A DNA stretch of 64,000 nucleotides, from assembly GCF_016650635.1 (NCBI RefSeq), contig NZ_JAEKFI010000004.1:1498001-1562000 (forward strand). The letters run 5' to 3'. This document shows, piece by piece, positions 7,922 through 15,878 of this stretch. A model generated the notes under the pieces. That model made no database searches and was not told the origin of the DNA. It saw nothing but the letters and a program-made list of their open reading frames with translations. Source of the stretch: Pseudomonas sp. TH43 (lineage in GTDB: Bacteria; Pseudomonadota; Gammaproteobacteria; Pseudomonadales; Pseudomonadaceae). Every line of letters starts with the position of its first letter. Within the stretch, counting starts at the first letter, position 1. Made by a program: the position numbers and the translations under genes.

Positions 7922-8507
7922 TGCGTTGATCTCGTTGTTGCGCTTCTTGATCGGCGTAACCGCTCGCTGGGAGAGTCCACCGGACCTGTCGCGCCAACGT
8001 GTCTATTTCGCCAACCACACCAGCCACATGGACACCCTGGCGATTATCGCCGCCTTGCCACCGGAAGCCCGAAAAGATGTAAAACCGGTGGCCGCCGCCG
8101 ACTACTGGGGCAAGAACCGCTTTCTCAAGTACATCTCGGAAAAGGGCCTGAATGCAGTGCTGATCGAGCGTAATCCGGCGCCCGGCGTCAATGTGCTCGA
8201 GCCGATTTTCGATGTGGTGCGGGCCGGCCATTCGATCATCATTTTCCCAGAGGGCACGCGCTCCACCCAAGCGCTGCCGGGCGAATTCAAATCCGGCCTG
8301 TACCGTTTGGCCGAGACCTTTCCCGACGTTGATCTGGTGCCGATTTACCTCGAAAACCTGCACCGCTCAATGCCAAAAGGCAAACATGTGCCACTGCCGA
8401 TCATTTGCACGATCCGCATCGGCGACCCGCTGCAAAGGATTGCCGGTGAGGAGAAACAAGTGTTTTTGGAGCGAGCGCGTGAAGCCATCGTGAGGTTGTC
8501 GAAATGA
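7908..8507 (+). CDS. PlsC-type 1-acylglycerol-3-phosphate acyltransferase
   Basis: A 199-residue lysophospholipid acyltransferase. The catalytic H-x4-D block is visible as FANHTSHMDTLAI (residues about 34-46) and the substrate-phosphate block as FPEGTRS (about 111-117), in the usual order and spacing. It overlaps the upstream phosphatidyltransferase gene by 14 bases and the downstream CdsA-like gene by four (ATGA), so the three are one translational unit. It is expected to make phosphatidic acid, the substrate of the CdsA-like enzyme that follows. It is shorter than housekeeping PlsC and lacks a long N-terminal membrane segment apart from a hydrophobic start (ALISLLRFLIGV). Confidence 0.85.
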   Translation: MWISNALISLLRFLIGVTARWESPPDLSRQRVYFANHTSHMDTLAIIAALPPEARKDVKPVAAADYWGKNRFLKYISEKGLNAVLIERNPAPGVNVLEPIFDVVRAGHSIIIFPEGTRSTQALPGEFKSGLYRLAETFPDVDLVPIYLENLHRSMPKGKHVPLPIICTIRIGDPLQRIAGEEKQVFLERAREAIVRLSK

Positions 8508-9448
8508 GTCTGGAAACCAAATTCCTCTGGTTCTTCGCGGCCATCGCCGGGTTGCTGGCGGTCGCCTCGCTGACCGGTTACGTGCTGGCGCGGCGGGCAA
8601 AAAGCGCAAGCTCGATCGCGACCATCGACAACCTCAACCAACGGGTGAATGCCTGGTGGGGGATGGTGATCATTTTCTTCGTGTCATGGCTGCTGGGGCC
8701 TAACGCGACAGTGGTGTTGTTTGCCTTCATCTCGCTGTTCGCGCTGCGTGAGTTCATCACTCTGGCTCCCACCGCACGCGGTGACCACAACGCACTGTTT
8801 TCGGCGTTTTTCATCCTGATTCCGCTGCAATACCTGCTGATCGGCATGCACTGGTACTCGATGTTCACCCTGTTGGTGCCGGTGTATGCCTTCCTTTTGT
8901 TGCCGGCAATTGCCGTGTTGAGTCAGGACACCGAGGGTTTCCTTGAGCGCACGGCGAAGATTCAGTGGGGTGTGATGATCTGCCTCTACTGCATCAGCCA
9001 CGCTCCGGCGCTGTTGCTCCTGGACTTGCGAGGGTTCCAGGGCCAGAACGCCTTGCTGCTGTTCTATCTGGTATTTGTGGTGCAGATGAGCGATGTGCTG
9101 CAGTACGTGTTCGGCAAGCTCTTCGGCAAACACAAGGTCGCGCCGCTGGTGAGCCCGTCGAAAACCGTCGAGGGCTTGATCGGCGGGGGCTTGAGCGCCA
9201 CGTTGATCGGTGGTTGCATGTTCTGGATGACGCCGTTCAACTTCTGGCAATCCCTGTTGATGTCGCTGGTGATTGTGGTGATGGGCTTCCTCGGCGGGCT
9301 GGTCATGTCGGCCATCAAGCGCAGCCTGAGCGCAAAAGACTGGGGCACGATGATCAAGGGCCACGGCGGCATGCTGGATCGGATGGACTCGATCTGCTTC
9401 GCGGCACCGATCTTCTTCCACTTGACCCGGTACTTCTTCTCGGCCTGA
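8504..9448 (+). CDS. CdsA-type phosphatidate cytidylyltransferase (YnbB-like)
   Basis: A 314-residue polytopic membrane enzyme that makes CDP-diacylglycerol from phosphatidate and CTP. Near the C-terminus it carries the complete CTP-transferase signature: RSLSAKDWGTMIKG followed by HGGMLDRMDS, with the conserved K-D, H-G-G and D-R-x-D. Eight or so hydrophobic helices precede it. The upstream SPSKTVEGLIGG element is also characteristic. It completes a three-step cassette with the acyltransferase and the CDP-alcohol transferase. The set recalls E. coli ynbAB, without the ynbC/ynbD partners here, so it is probably a second, specialised lipid route beside the housekeeping cdsA located elsewhere. 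Confidence 0.88.
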   Translation: MSLETKFLWFFAAIAGLLAVASLTGYVLARRAKSASSIATIDNLNQRVNAWWGMVIIFFVSWLLGPNATVVLFAFISLFALREFITLAPTARGDHNALFSAFFILIPLQYLLIGMHWYSMFTLLVPVYAFLLLPAIAVLSQDTEGFLERTAKIQWGVMICLYCISHAPALLLLDLRGFQGQNALLLFYLVFVVQMSDVLQYVFGKLFGKHKVAPLVSPSKTVEGLIGGGLSATLIGGCMFWMTPFNFWQSLLMSLVIVVMGFLGGLVMSAIKRSLSAKDWGTMIKGHGGMLDRMDSICFAAPIFFHLTRYFFSA

Positions 9449-9471
9449 TCCGGGCACTTTCTTCAGGCACA

Positions 9472-9512
9472 AAAAATGGGCATCCGACCGCAATCGGTAT
9501 GCCCATTTTTTT
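9472..9512. terminator. Bidirectional intrinsic terminator
   Basis: AAAAATGGGCAT pairs with ATGCCCATTTTT across a 15-base spacer, followed by T-rich sequence on the plus strand and preceded by A's that act as a T-tract on the minus strand. It lies between the convergent cdsA-like and HU genes and can serve both. Confidence 0.85.
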
Positions 9513-9547
9513 ATACAGCGCCCCCGCGATTGAGGGAGTTCGCCGTA

Positions 9548-9823
9548 TTAAGGATTGACGCTGTCTTTCAACGACTTGCCTGGCTTGAACGCAACAGTGT
9601 TGCTGGCCTTGATTTTCACCGGCTCACCGGTTTGCGGGTTTTTGCCGGTGCGCGCACCGCGATGGCGTTGCAGGAAGGTGCCGAAGCCCACCAGCGTGAC
9701 GCTGTCCTTGCGGTGCAGAGCGCCGGTGATTTCTTCGAGAACGGCGTTGAGTACGCGGTTGGCCTGTTCTTTGGTCAGATCTGCTTTTTCAGCGATTGCA
9801 GCGGCGAGTTCTGGTTTACGCAT
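9548..9823 (-). CDS. HU-family nucleoid DNA-binding protein
   Basis: A 91-residue histone-like protein. It shows the whole HU fold: helical N-terminus (MRKPELAAAIAEKADLTKEQ), GFGTFLQRHRGARTGKNPQTG at the base of the DNA-binding arm including the Arg-rich arm and its conserved Pro, and the C-terminal VAFKPGKSLKDSVN helix. It binds and bends DNA as a dimer. Monocistronic, with its own terminator at 9472-9512. In P. aeruginosa an HU paralogue occupies the same place next to rubredoxin reductase, supporting synteny. Confidence 0.93.
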   Translation of the reverse strand: MRKPELAAAIAEKADLTKEQANRVLNAVLEEITGALHRKDSVTLVGFGTFLQRHRGARTGKNPQTGEPVKIKASNTVAFKPGKSLKDSVNP

Positions 9824-10013
9824 TAGTGAAGCCCCTTTGACGGTTTTTTGTTGTTATGTCCGTGCTGTTCTCGTTGGAACAGCGCCCAAGGCGCCGCAGG
9901 CTCTACTCTGCGGCAGACGGGAGTGAGAATGGCACGCGGACAAGGCCTGCGCCAGTCTCACTACGACCTTTGTGGGGGCAAAACCGGGGTGATTCCGACA
10001 GAACGACCGGTAT

Positions 10014-11162
10014 TTACGCCAGCAGGGCCGGAAGCTGTTTGTTCAGGGCAAGTTTTTCCATGACCGCCGCGCCCGTCAGCGCGTAACCCAGCAACTGACC
10101 GTCGGCGCTGTGGCACAGGGCTTTGATGTCGCCACCCTGCCCTTCGACGCTCCAGACGCCTTCGCTGCCCCGTGGCGGTGGCGAAACTACCAGCGGACAC
10201 ACCGGAGTTTTTACGGTGATCGGCATCGGACCGTAGTTCACGGCGGTGGGGTTTCCTGCCAGGGTTTGTGCCAGCGCTCGCGCACAGCTCATGAGGGGCA
10301 TCACGTACAGCAGATTCAGCCCATCGACCTCGGAACAGTCGCCCAGCGCATAGATATTGGCGTGGGACGTCTTCAGGTGCCGGTCGACGACGACGCCGCG
10401 ATTGACCTGCACGCCGGCAGCCGCTGCCAGATCGATGCGGGGACGCAGACCGATCGCCGAGACCACCACATCGCAGGCGATGACCTGACCGTCGGACAGA
10501 TGCGCTTCCAGGCCGTCAGCGACTTTCTGCAAGCGCGTCAGCACCGGGCCGAGGTGGAATTTTGCCCCGAGGCTTTCCAGCCCTGCCTGTACCGCTGCCG
10601 CAGCGGCCGGATGGAGCAAGGTCGGCATGACTTGTTCGCACGGCGCGACCAGTTGCACTTCATAGCCACCGAGGATCAGGTCGTTGGCGAATTCGCAGCC
10701 AATCAGACCAGCGCCGAGCAGCAACACCCGGCGTTTGCCGGCCGCTGCCGCGCGAAAACGTGCGTAGTCTTCGAGATCATTGATCGGGAACACCAGATCG
10801 CTACCGTCACCCTCGATCGGTACGCGAACGGTTTCCGCGCCCCAGGCGAGAATAAGGTCGCGGTAGGGCACGGCTTCTTCGCCGATCCACAGGCGCTTGT
10901 GGCCGGCGTCGATGCCGCTGATGCGCGTGTGGGTGCGCACTTCGGCTTTCAACTGCTCGGCCATTGCGCCGGGTTCGGCCATGCTCAAGCCATCGGCATC
11001 CTTGTTCTTGCCGAAACCGGTGGAGAGCATCGGCTTGGAGTAAGAGCGGCCGTCATCTGCGGTAATCAACAGCAGCGGGGTTTCGCTATCGAGTTTGCGA
11101 AACTCGCGGGCCAGGTTATAGCCGGCCAGCCCAGTGCCAACGATGACGACAGGTGCGCTCAT
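10014..11162 (-). CDS. Rubredoxin-NAD(+) reductase
   Basis: A 382-residue FAD-dependent reductase that passes electrons from NADH to rubredoxin. Visible motifs: N-terminal FAD-binding G-x-G-x-x-G (IVGTGLAGYNLARE), the NAD-binding LLGAGLIGCEFAND near residue 145, and the second FAD motif YALGDCSEVDGLN near residue 270. Length is normal for AlkT/RubB-type enzymes. It starts 20 bases after the rubredoxin gene on the same strand, forming a functional pair. Rubredoxin is the electron donor for alkane hydroxylases or other oxidases; no hydroxylase gene is in the window. Confidence 0.92.
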   Translation of the reverse strand: MSAPVVIVGTGLAGYNLAREFRKLDSETPLLLITADDGRSYSKPMLSTGFGKNKDADGLSMAEPGAMAEQLKAEVRTHTRISGIDAGHKRLWIGEEAVPYRDLILAWGAETVRVPIEGDGSDLVFPINDLEDYARFRAAAAGKRRVLLLGAGLIGCEFANDLILGGYEVQLVAPCEQVMPTLLHPAAAAAVQAGLESLGAKFHLGPVLTRLQKVADGLEAHLSDGQVIACDVVVSAIGLRPRIDLAAAAGVQVNRGVVVDRHLKTSHANIYALGDCSEVDGLNLLYVMPLMSCARALAQTLAGNPTAVNYGPMPITVKTPVCPLVVSPPPRGSEGVWSVEGQGGDIKALCHSADGQLLGYALTGAAVMEKLALNKQLPALLA

Positions 11163-11182
11163 GCCTTACTCCTTCACTTTGC

Positions 11183-11350
11183 TTAGTTGATTTCGATCAT
11201 TTCGAAGTCCATCTTGCCGACGCCGCAGTCCGGGCACAGCCAGTCTTCGGGGACGTCCTGCCACAGGGTGCCCGGCGCGATGCCGTCATCCGGCCAGCCA
11301 TCGGCTTCGTTGTAGATCAGGCCGCAGACCACACATTGCCACTTTTTCAT
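11183..11350 (-). CDS. Rubredoxin
   Basis: A 55-residue iron protein read from ATG 11350. The two iron-binding pairs are plain: C-V-V-C-G-L-I-Y near residue 6 and C-P-D-C-G-V near residue 39, giving the single Fe(Cys)4 site. It also has the conserved W-P-D-D-G-I-x-P-G-T and FEMIEI end. It lies directly upstream of rubredoxin reductase and should be co-transcribed with it. P. aeruginosa has two adjacent rubredoxin genes at this locus; only one is present here. Confidence 0.95.
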   Translation of the reverse strand: MKKWQCVVCGLIYNEADGWPDDGIAPGTLWQDVPEDWLCPDCGVGKMDFEMIEIN

Positions 11351-11551
11351 TCAGGTACTTCCTCAGGGTTCAGGCTTATTACCGGCGCGGAGGGTCGATG
11401 GGTATTGCGCTGCCATCCGGCTCAGGGCGTTTTGTACTGATGGAGCCGGGCAGATGCAAGCCTGTTCGGCGCAATGGCGCTCCGGATCAATCAAAATCGC
11501 AACGCGCCATGGTAAGCTCGCCGCCTCATTTGCGGCCAATAATGACTCATT

Positions 11552-12112
11552 GTGCAACATTCAAATGCCTGCCCGGCCCCGCTCTGGCTGACTCAAAGCC
11601 AACTGACGCCCCTCCCCGATTCGTTGACCCTGAACTGGTTGTTCGACGAAGGCTCGCTGACCCGCCGACTGACGCGGCTGTCCAACGATGGCTTCAGCGT
11701 GACCCCGTTATTCGAGGGCTGGGACATCCTGCGCGCCGACGAATGCGCGGCCTTGAACCTGGCCGAAGGCAGCGAAGGCTGGGTGCGCGAAGTGTATTTG
11801 CGCGGGCATGACGAGGCCTGGGTGTTTGCCCGCAGCGTGGCCTCACGCGCCGCTTTGCAGGGCGACGGTTTGCACATGGATGAACTGGGCAGCCGCTCGC
11901 TGGGCGAACTGCTGTTTTGCGATCAGGCCTTCCAACGCCGCGCCATCGAAGTGTGTCACTACCCTGAAGCATGGCTGCCACCCGCCGCCAAAGCACCGCA
12001 GCTGTGGGGCCGCCGTTCGCGGTTCGACCGTGGCGCGCTGAGCGTGCTGGTTGCAGAAATCTTCTTGCCGAGCCTGTGGAGCGCCGCCCGCGCCCATCCG
12101 GAGAATTGCTGA
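11552..12112 (+). CDS. ubiC: Chorismate--pyruvate lyase
   Basis: A 186-residue UbiC, which releases 4-hydroxybenzoate from chorismate, the first committed step of ubiquinone synthesis, in the cytoplasm. Recognisable regions include WLTQSQLTPLPDSLTLNWL at the start, SLTRRLT, W-V-R-E-V-Y-L (with the conserved Arg), the ELGSRSLGELLF segment and the C-terminal RRSRFDRGALSVLVAEIFL typical of the family. The start is a GTG with no strong ribosome site. The stop overlaps the ubiA start (TGATG), so the two are coupled. Confidence 0.93.
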   Translation: MQHSNACPAPLWLTQSQLTPLPDSLTLNWLFDEGSLTRRLTRLSNDGFSVTPLFEGWDILRADECAALNLAEGSEGWVREVYLRGHDEAWVFARSVASRAALQGDGLHMDELGSRSLGELLFCDQAFQRRAIEVCHYPEAWLPPAAKAPQLWGRRSRFDRGALSVLVAEIFLPSLWSAARAHPENC

Positions 12113-13002
12113 TGTATCAGAGCCTGCTCAAGTCCCTGAACCGTTTGAACCCGCGCGCGTGGGATTTCATTCAGTTGACCCGGATGGACAAGCCGATCGG
12201 CATTTATCTGCTGCTGTGGCCGACGTTGTGGGCGCTGTGGATTGCCGGCAAAGGCTCGCCGTCGCTGGCCAACGTGGTGATTTTCGTCCTTGGCGTGATA
12301 CTGACCCGCGCCGGTGGTTGCGTGATCAACGACTGGGCCGATCGAAAGGTCGACGGTCACGTCAAACGCACCGCACAACGACCACTGGCGAGCGGCAAGA
12401 TCAGTTCGAAAGAGGCGCTGGTGTTCTTCGCGCTGCTGATGGGCGTGAGTTTCCTGCTGGTGCTGTGCACCAATGCGCCAACGATCTGGCTGTCGCTGGG
12501 CGGTTTGGCGCTGGCCTTCACTTACCCGTTCATGAAGCGCTACACCTATTACCCGCAAGTGGTGCTGGGCGCGGCGTTTTCCTGGGGCATGCCGATGGCG
12601 TTCACCGCCGAGACTGGCGAACTGCCGGCGGCGGCCTGGCTGCTGTGGATCGCCAATCTGTTGTGGACGGTGGGTTACGACACCTATTACGCGATGACCG
12701 ACCGCGATGACGACTTGAAGATCGGCGTGAAATCCACGGCGATCCTGTTCGGTGAGGCGGATCGGGTGATCATTCTGAGCTTGCAGGCGTTGTCACTGGG
12801 CTGCCTGTTGTTGGCGGGGTCGAAGTTCGAGCTGGGGGTGTGGTTCCACCTTGGTCTGCTGGTGGCTGCCGGTTGTTACGCATGGGAGTTCTGGTACACC
12901 CGCGATCGCGACCGGATGCGCTGCTTCAAGGCGTTTTTGCACAACCACTGGGCCGGGTTGGCGATATTCGTCGGGATCGTGCTGGACTACGCACTGCGCT
13001 AA
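12112..13002 (+). CDS. ubiA: 4-hydroxybenzoate octaprenyltransferase
   Basis: A 296-residue integral membrane prenyltransferase that attaches the polyprenyl tail to 4-hydroxybenzoate. The first Asp-rich site NDWADRKVDGHVKRT lies near residue 70 and the second, YDTYYAMTDRDDDLKIGVKS, near residue 190; both coordinate Mg-prenyl diphosphate. About eight membrane helices fit the UbiA fold. The start at 12112 (MYQSLLKSLNRLNPRAWDF) matches the family; a longer frame upstream runs through ubiC and is not used. Confidence 0.95.
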   Translation: MYQSLLKSLNRLNPRAWDFIQLTRMDKPIGIYLLLWPTLWALWIAGKGSPSLANVVIFVLGVILTRAGGCVINDWADRKVDGHVKRTAQRPLASGKISSKEALVFFALLMGVSFLLVLCTNAPTIWLSLGGLALAFTYPFMKRYTYYPQVVLGAAFSWGMPMAFTAETGELPAAAWLLWIANLLWTVGYDTYYAMTDRDDDLKIGVKSTAILFGEADRVIILSLQALSLGCLLLAGSKFELGVWFHLGLLVAAGCYAWEFWYTRDRDRMRCFKAFLHNHWAGLAIFVGIVLDYALR

Positions 13003-13010
13003 ACACCAAA

Positions 13011-13106
13011 CCTGTAGGAGCAAAGCTTGCTCGCGAAGAAGTCGCGTCAGTCAGAACATGCATTAACTGACACACCGCCTTCGCGAGCAAGCTCGGCTCC
13101 TACAGG
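13011..13106. repeat. REP pair (CTGTAGGAGCnnnGCTTGCTCGCGAA family)
   Basis: Two inverted copies (CCTGTAGGAGCAAAGCTTG... and ...AAGCTCGGCTCCTACAGG) flank a 40-base spacer, forming a large cruciform or BIME-like unit between convergent ubiA and the 13116 gene. Likely also a transcription end point. Confidence 0.85.
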
Positions 13107-13115
13107 GTGACGCAG

Positions 13116-13502
13116 TTATTTTTGTGACATGTGCACGACGTGCCAGACGTCTTTCATGCCATCACCCTTCATTTCTCCAGGTTTTTCGTCCTTCATGAAG
13201 GTGTACAGCGGTTTGCCGTCGTAGGCGTATTGCATCATGCCGTCATCACGCTTGATCACTGTCCATTTGCCTTCAGCCTTGGCACCCGCCGGCGCCATCA
13301 TTGGCGGCCAGTTTTTCGCGCAATCGGCGTTACACATCGACTTGCCGCCAGCGTCCTTGTCGAACGTATAAACGGTCATGCCTTTGTGATCGACCATCAT
13401 GCCGTCTTTCATCATGGCGGGCTCGGCGGCCATGGCAAATCCAGGCAAAGTCAGGGCCGCAGCCATCAGCAGGGCTTTGAAAGAAACAGTCATTTGAGTC
13501 AT
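13116..13502 (-). CDS. Exported Yx(F/W/Y)xxD-repeat protein (COG4315-like)
   Basis: A 128-residue secreted protein with a signal peptide (MTQMTVSFKALLMAAALTLP, cleavage after AMA near residue 25). The mature part has two copies of the repeat seen in COG4315 proteins: MTVYTFDKDAGGKSMCNADC with AKNWPP, and PLYTFMKDEKPGEMKGD. Two Cys suggest a disulfide or metal site. Start at 13502 has AAGAAGG upstream. Function of the family is not established; it is usually annotated as a predicted lipoprotein, but no lipobox Cys is seen here. It is unlikely to be part of the pho genes that run the other way. Confidence 0.8.
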   Translation of the reverse strand: MTQMTVSFKALLMAAALTLPGFAMAAEPAMMKDGMMVDHKGMTVYTFDKDAGGKSMCNADCAKNWPPMMAPAGAKAEGKWTVIKRDDGMMQYAYDGKPLYTFMKDEKPGEMKGDGMKDVWHVVHMSQK

Positions 13503-13582
13503 GGAAACCTTCTTTTGTGGTTGTCAGGATTCGGACTTAGAGCTTAGTTCAGGATTTGCACAATCGCCGCCGGACTAAAATA

Positions 13583-13600
13583 CTGTCACACGACTGCAAT
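13583..13600 (+). promoter_or_regulatory. Candidate Pho box upstream of phoB
   Basis: CTGTCAC-ACGA-CTGCAAT matches the PhoB-binding consensus of two CTGTCAT half-sites spaced by four bases, with one mismatch in the first and two in the second. It lies 54 bases before the phoB start, consistent with autoregulation. Confidence 0.65.
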
Positions 13601-13653
13601 AATTCCGTTATCTAATGCGGCGCAAGACAGTTAAATGACAAGAGGATTAAGGC

Positions 13654-14343
13654 ATGGTTGGCAGGAGCATTCTGATCGTCGACGACGAAGCGCCCATTCG
13701 CGAAATGATCGCCGTTGCGTTGGAAATGGCCGGCTATGACTGCCTCGAGGCGGAGAACTCGCAGCAGGCGCACGCCATCATCGTCGACCGCAAGCCGGAC
13801 CTGATCCTGCTCGACTGGATGCTGCCCGGCACTTCCGGCATCGAGCTGGCCCGCCGCCTCAAGCGTGATGAGCTGACCGGGGACATCCCGATCATCATGC
13901 TTACCGCGAAGGGCGAAGAGGACAACAAGATCCAGGGGCTGGAAGTCGGCGCCGACGACTACATCACCAAACCGTTTTCCCCGCGTGAACTGGTCGCCCG
14001 CCTCAAAGCTGTGCTGCGCCGCGCCGGACCGACCGATGGCGAAGCGCCGATTGAAGTCGGTGGCTTGCTGCTCGACCCGATCAGCCACCGTGTGACCATC
14101 GACGGCAAACCGGCCGAGATGGGCCCGACCGAATACCGTCTGCTGCAATTCTTCATGACCCACCAGGAACGCGCCTACACCCGTGGCCAGTTGCTGGATC
14201 AGGTCTGGGGCGGCAACGTCTACGTTGAAGAACGCACCGTCGACGTGCACATCCGCCGTCTGCGCAAGGCCCTCGGCGACGCCTACGAAAATCTGGTACA
14301 AACCGTGCGCGGCACCGGTTACCGGTTTTCCACCAAAGCGTAA
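13654..14343 (+). CDS. phoB: Phosphate regulon response regulator PhoB
   Basis: A 229-residue OmpR/PhoB-type regulator. The receiver domain starts SILIVDDEAPIREM, with the phospho-acceptor Asp in LILLDWMLPG (about residue 53) and the switch Lys in DDYITKPFSPRELVAR. The winged-helix domain (about 130-229) contains LTPTEYRLL-like MGPTEYRLLQFFMTH and the recognition helix region TVDVHIRRLRKALGD. When phosphorylated it binds Pho boxes and activates pst and other phosphate genes. The kinase gene phoR follows after a 100-base repeat-bearing spacer. Confidence 0.96.
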   Translation: MVGRSILIVDDEAPIREMIAVALEMAGYDCLEAENSQQAHAIIVDRKPDLILLDWMLPGTSGIELARRLKRDELTGDIPIIMLTAKGEEDNKIQGLEVGADDYITKPFSPRELVARLKAVLRRAGPTDGEAPIEVGGLLLDPISHRVTIDGKPAEMGPTEYRLLQFFMTHQERAYTRGQLLDQVWGGNVYVEERTVDVHIRRLRKALGDAYENLVQTVRGTGYRFSTKA

Positions 14344-14348
14344 AAAAA

Positions 14349-14431
14349 CAGCTGCACGCTTCTAGCTATAAGCGGCAAGAAACAACGAGCCGCTGTGCCT
14401 TGCAGCTTGCGGCTTGAAACTTGAAGCTGCG
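14349..14431. repeat. AGCTGCAAGCTT-type repeat unit
   Basis: Imperfect repeats of CAGCTGCACGCTT / CTTGCAGCTTGCGGCTTG / AACTTGAAGCTGC fill the phoB-phoR gap and can fold on themselves. The same vocabulary recurs at 20365-20471 between phoU and pstB. Distinct from the REP family. Confidence 0.65.
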
Positions 14432-14445
14432 TTTAAGGACGCCCC

Positions 14446-15768
14446 GTGAATCAAAACTGGCATGGCACCCTGATTCGCCACATGCTGCTGCTGGTCACCG
14501 CGTGTCTGGTGATCGGCCTGATCACCGGCTATTACGGCTGGAGCCTCGCGGCGGGTCTGGGTATTTATCTGGGCTGGACGCTCAAGCAATTGCTGCGCCT
14601 GCACGAGTGGCTGCGCCAGCACCAACCCGACGAAGCACCGCCCGACGGCTATGGTCTGTGGGGCGAAGTGTTCGACAGCATCTACCACCTGCAACGCCGC
14701 GACCAACGCGTGCGTGGGCGCCTGCAAGCGGTGATCGACCGGGTGCAGGAGTCCACCGCTGCGCTGAAAGACGCGGTGATCATGCTCGACAGCGACGGCA
14801 ACCTGGAATGGTGGAACCGCGCCGCCGAAACCCTGCTCGGCCTCAAGACCCCGCAAGACAGCGGCCAACCGGTAACCAACCTGGTACGGCATCCGCGCTT
14901 CAAGGAATACTTCGAGCAGGAAAGTTACGCCGAGCCGCTGGAAATCCCTTCGCCGACCAATGATCGCGTGCGCATTCAGTTGTACCTCACCCGCTATGGC
15001 AACAATGAACACTTGATGCTGGTGCGCGACGTCACGCGCATTCATCAGCTTGAGCAAATGCGCAAAGACTTCATCGCCAACGTTTCCCACGAACTGCGCA
15101 CCCCGCTGACAGTGATCTGCGGTTATCTGGAAACCCTGCTCGACAACGTCGAAGACGTGAACCCGCGCTGGAGTCGAGCCCTGCAACAGATGCAGCAACA
15201 GGGCGGGCGCATGCAGACGCTGCTCAATGATCTGTTGTTGCTGGCGAAGCTGGAAGCCACCGACTACCCGTCGGACAACCAGCCGATCCATGTCGATACA
15301 TTGCTGCAATCGATCAAGAGCGATGCGCAGCAGTTGTCCGGTTCGAAAAACCAGCGCATCACCCTCGAAGCCGACGCCAGCCTGCTGCTCAAGGGCAGCG
15401 AGGCGGAATTGCGCAGTGCGTTTTCCAACCTGGTGTTCAACGCGGTGAAGTACACCCCGGCCGAGGGCAACATCCGCGTCCGCTGGTGGGGCGACGAACA
15501 AGGTGCGCACCTGAGCGTGCAGGATTCCGGGATCGGCATCGACAGCAAACACCTGCCGCGCCTGACCGAACGCTTCTATCGCGTCGACTCCAGCCGCAAC
15601 TCCAACACCGGCGGCACCGGCCTGGGCCTGGCCATCGTCAAACATGTGTTGTTGCGCCATCGCGCGCGCATGGAGATCAGCAGCGTGCCCGGTCACGGCA
15701 GCACGTTCACCTGCCATTTCGCCCCGGCGCAAGTCGCTCCAGCGCGGATAAACAGCGCCGCCGAGTAG
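14446..15768 (+). CDS. phoR: Phosphate regulon sensor kinase PhoR
   Basis: A 440-residue membrane histidine kinase. Two hydrophobic segments near the N-terminus (about 8-45) anchor it; a PAS domain follows (about 95-200, VIMLDSDGNLEWWNRAAE). The HisKA site is FIANVSHELRTPLTVICGYL (phospho-His near residue 214) and the ATPase domain has N-box FSNLVFNAVKYTP, G1 DSGIGI and G2 GGTGLGLAIVKHV. It controls PhoB in response to the Pst transporter and PhoU. Start is GTG. Downstream of phoB on the same strand. Confidence 0.95.
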   Translation: MNQNWHGTLIRHMLLLVTACLVIGLITGYYGWSLAAGLGIYLGWTLKQLLRLHEWLRQHQPDEAPPDGYGLWGEVFDSIYHLQRRDQRVRGRLQAVIDRVQESTAALKDAVIMLDSDGNLEWWNRAAETLLGLKTPQDSGQPVTNLVRHPRFKEYFEQESYAEPLEIPSPTNDRVRIQLYLTRYGNNEHLMLVRDVTRIHQLEQMRKDFIANVSHELRTPLTVICGYLETLLDNVEDVNPRWSRALQQMQQQGGRMQTLLNDLLLLAKLEATDYPSDNQPIHVDTLLQSIKSDAQQLSGSKNQRITLEADASLLLKGSEAELRSAFSNLVFNAVKYTPAEGNIRVRWWGDEQGAHLSVQDSGIGIDSKHLPRLTERFYRVDSSRNSNTGGTGLGLAIVKHVLLRHRARMEISSVPGHGSTFTCHFAPAQVAPARINSAAE

Positions 15769-15878
15769 AGCGCCACTAGGCAATCGCCCAGTCAGCCGCT
15801 ACATTGGCTGACTTGTGCCTGCCTTTCAGGCGCGGCTATTACTTCTTTCGAATCACACGGAACCCGCAAAACTCCATC

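Noticed and set aside
13011..13106. Insertion-sequence ends or CRISPR repeats at the palindromes
   Set aside because: No transposase, no target duplications and no regular spacer array; the units are REP-type palindromes in inverted pairs.
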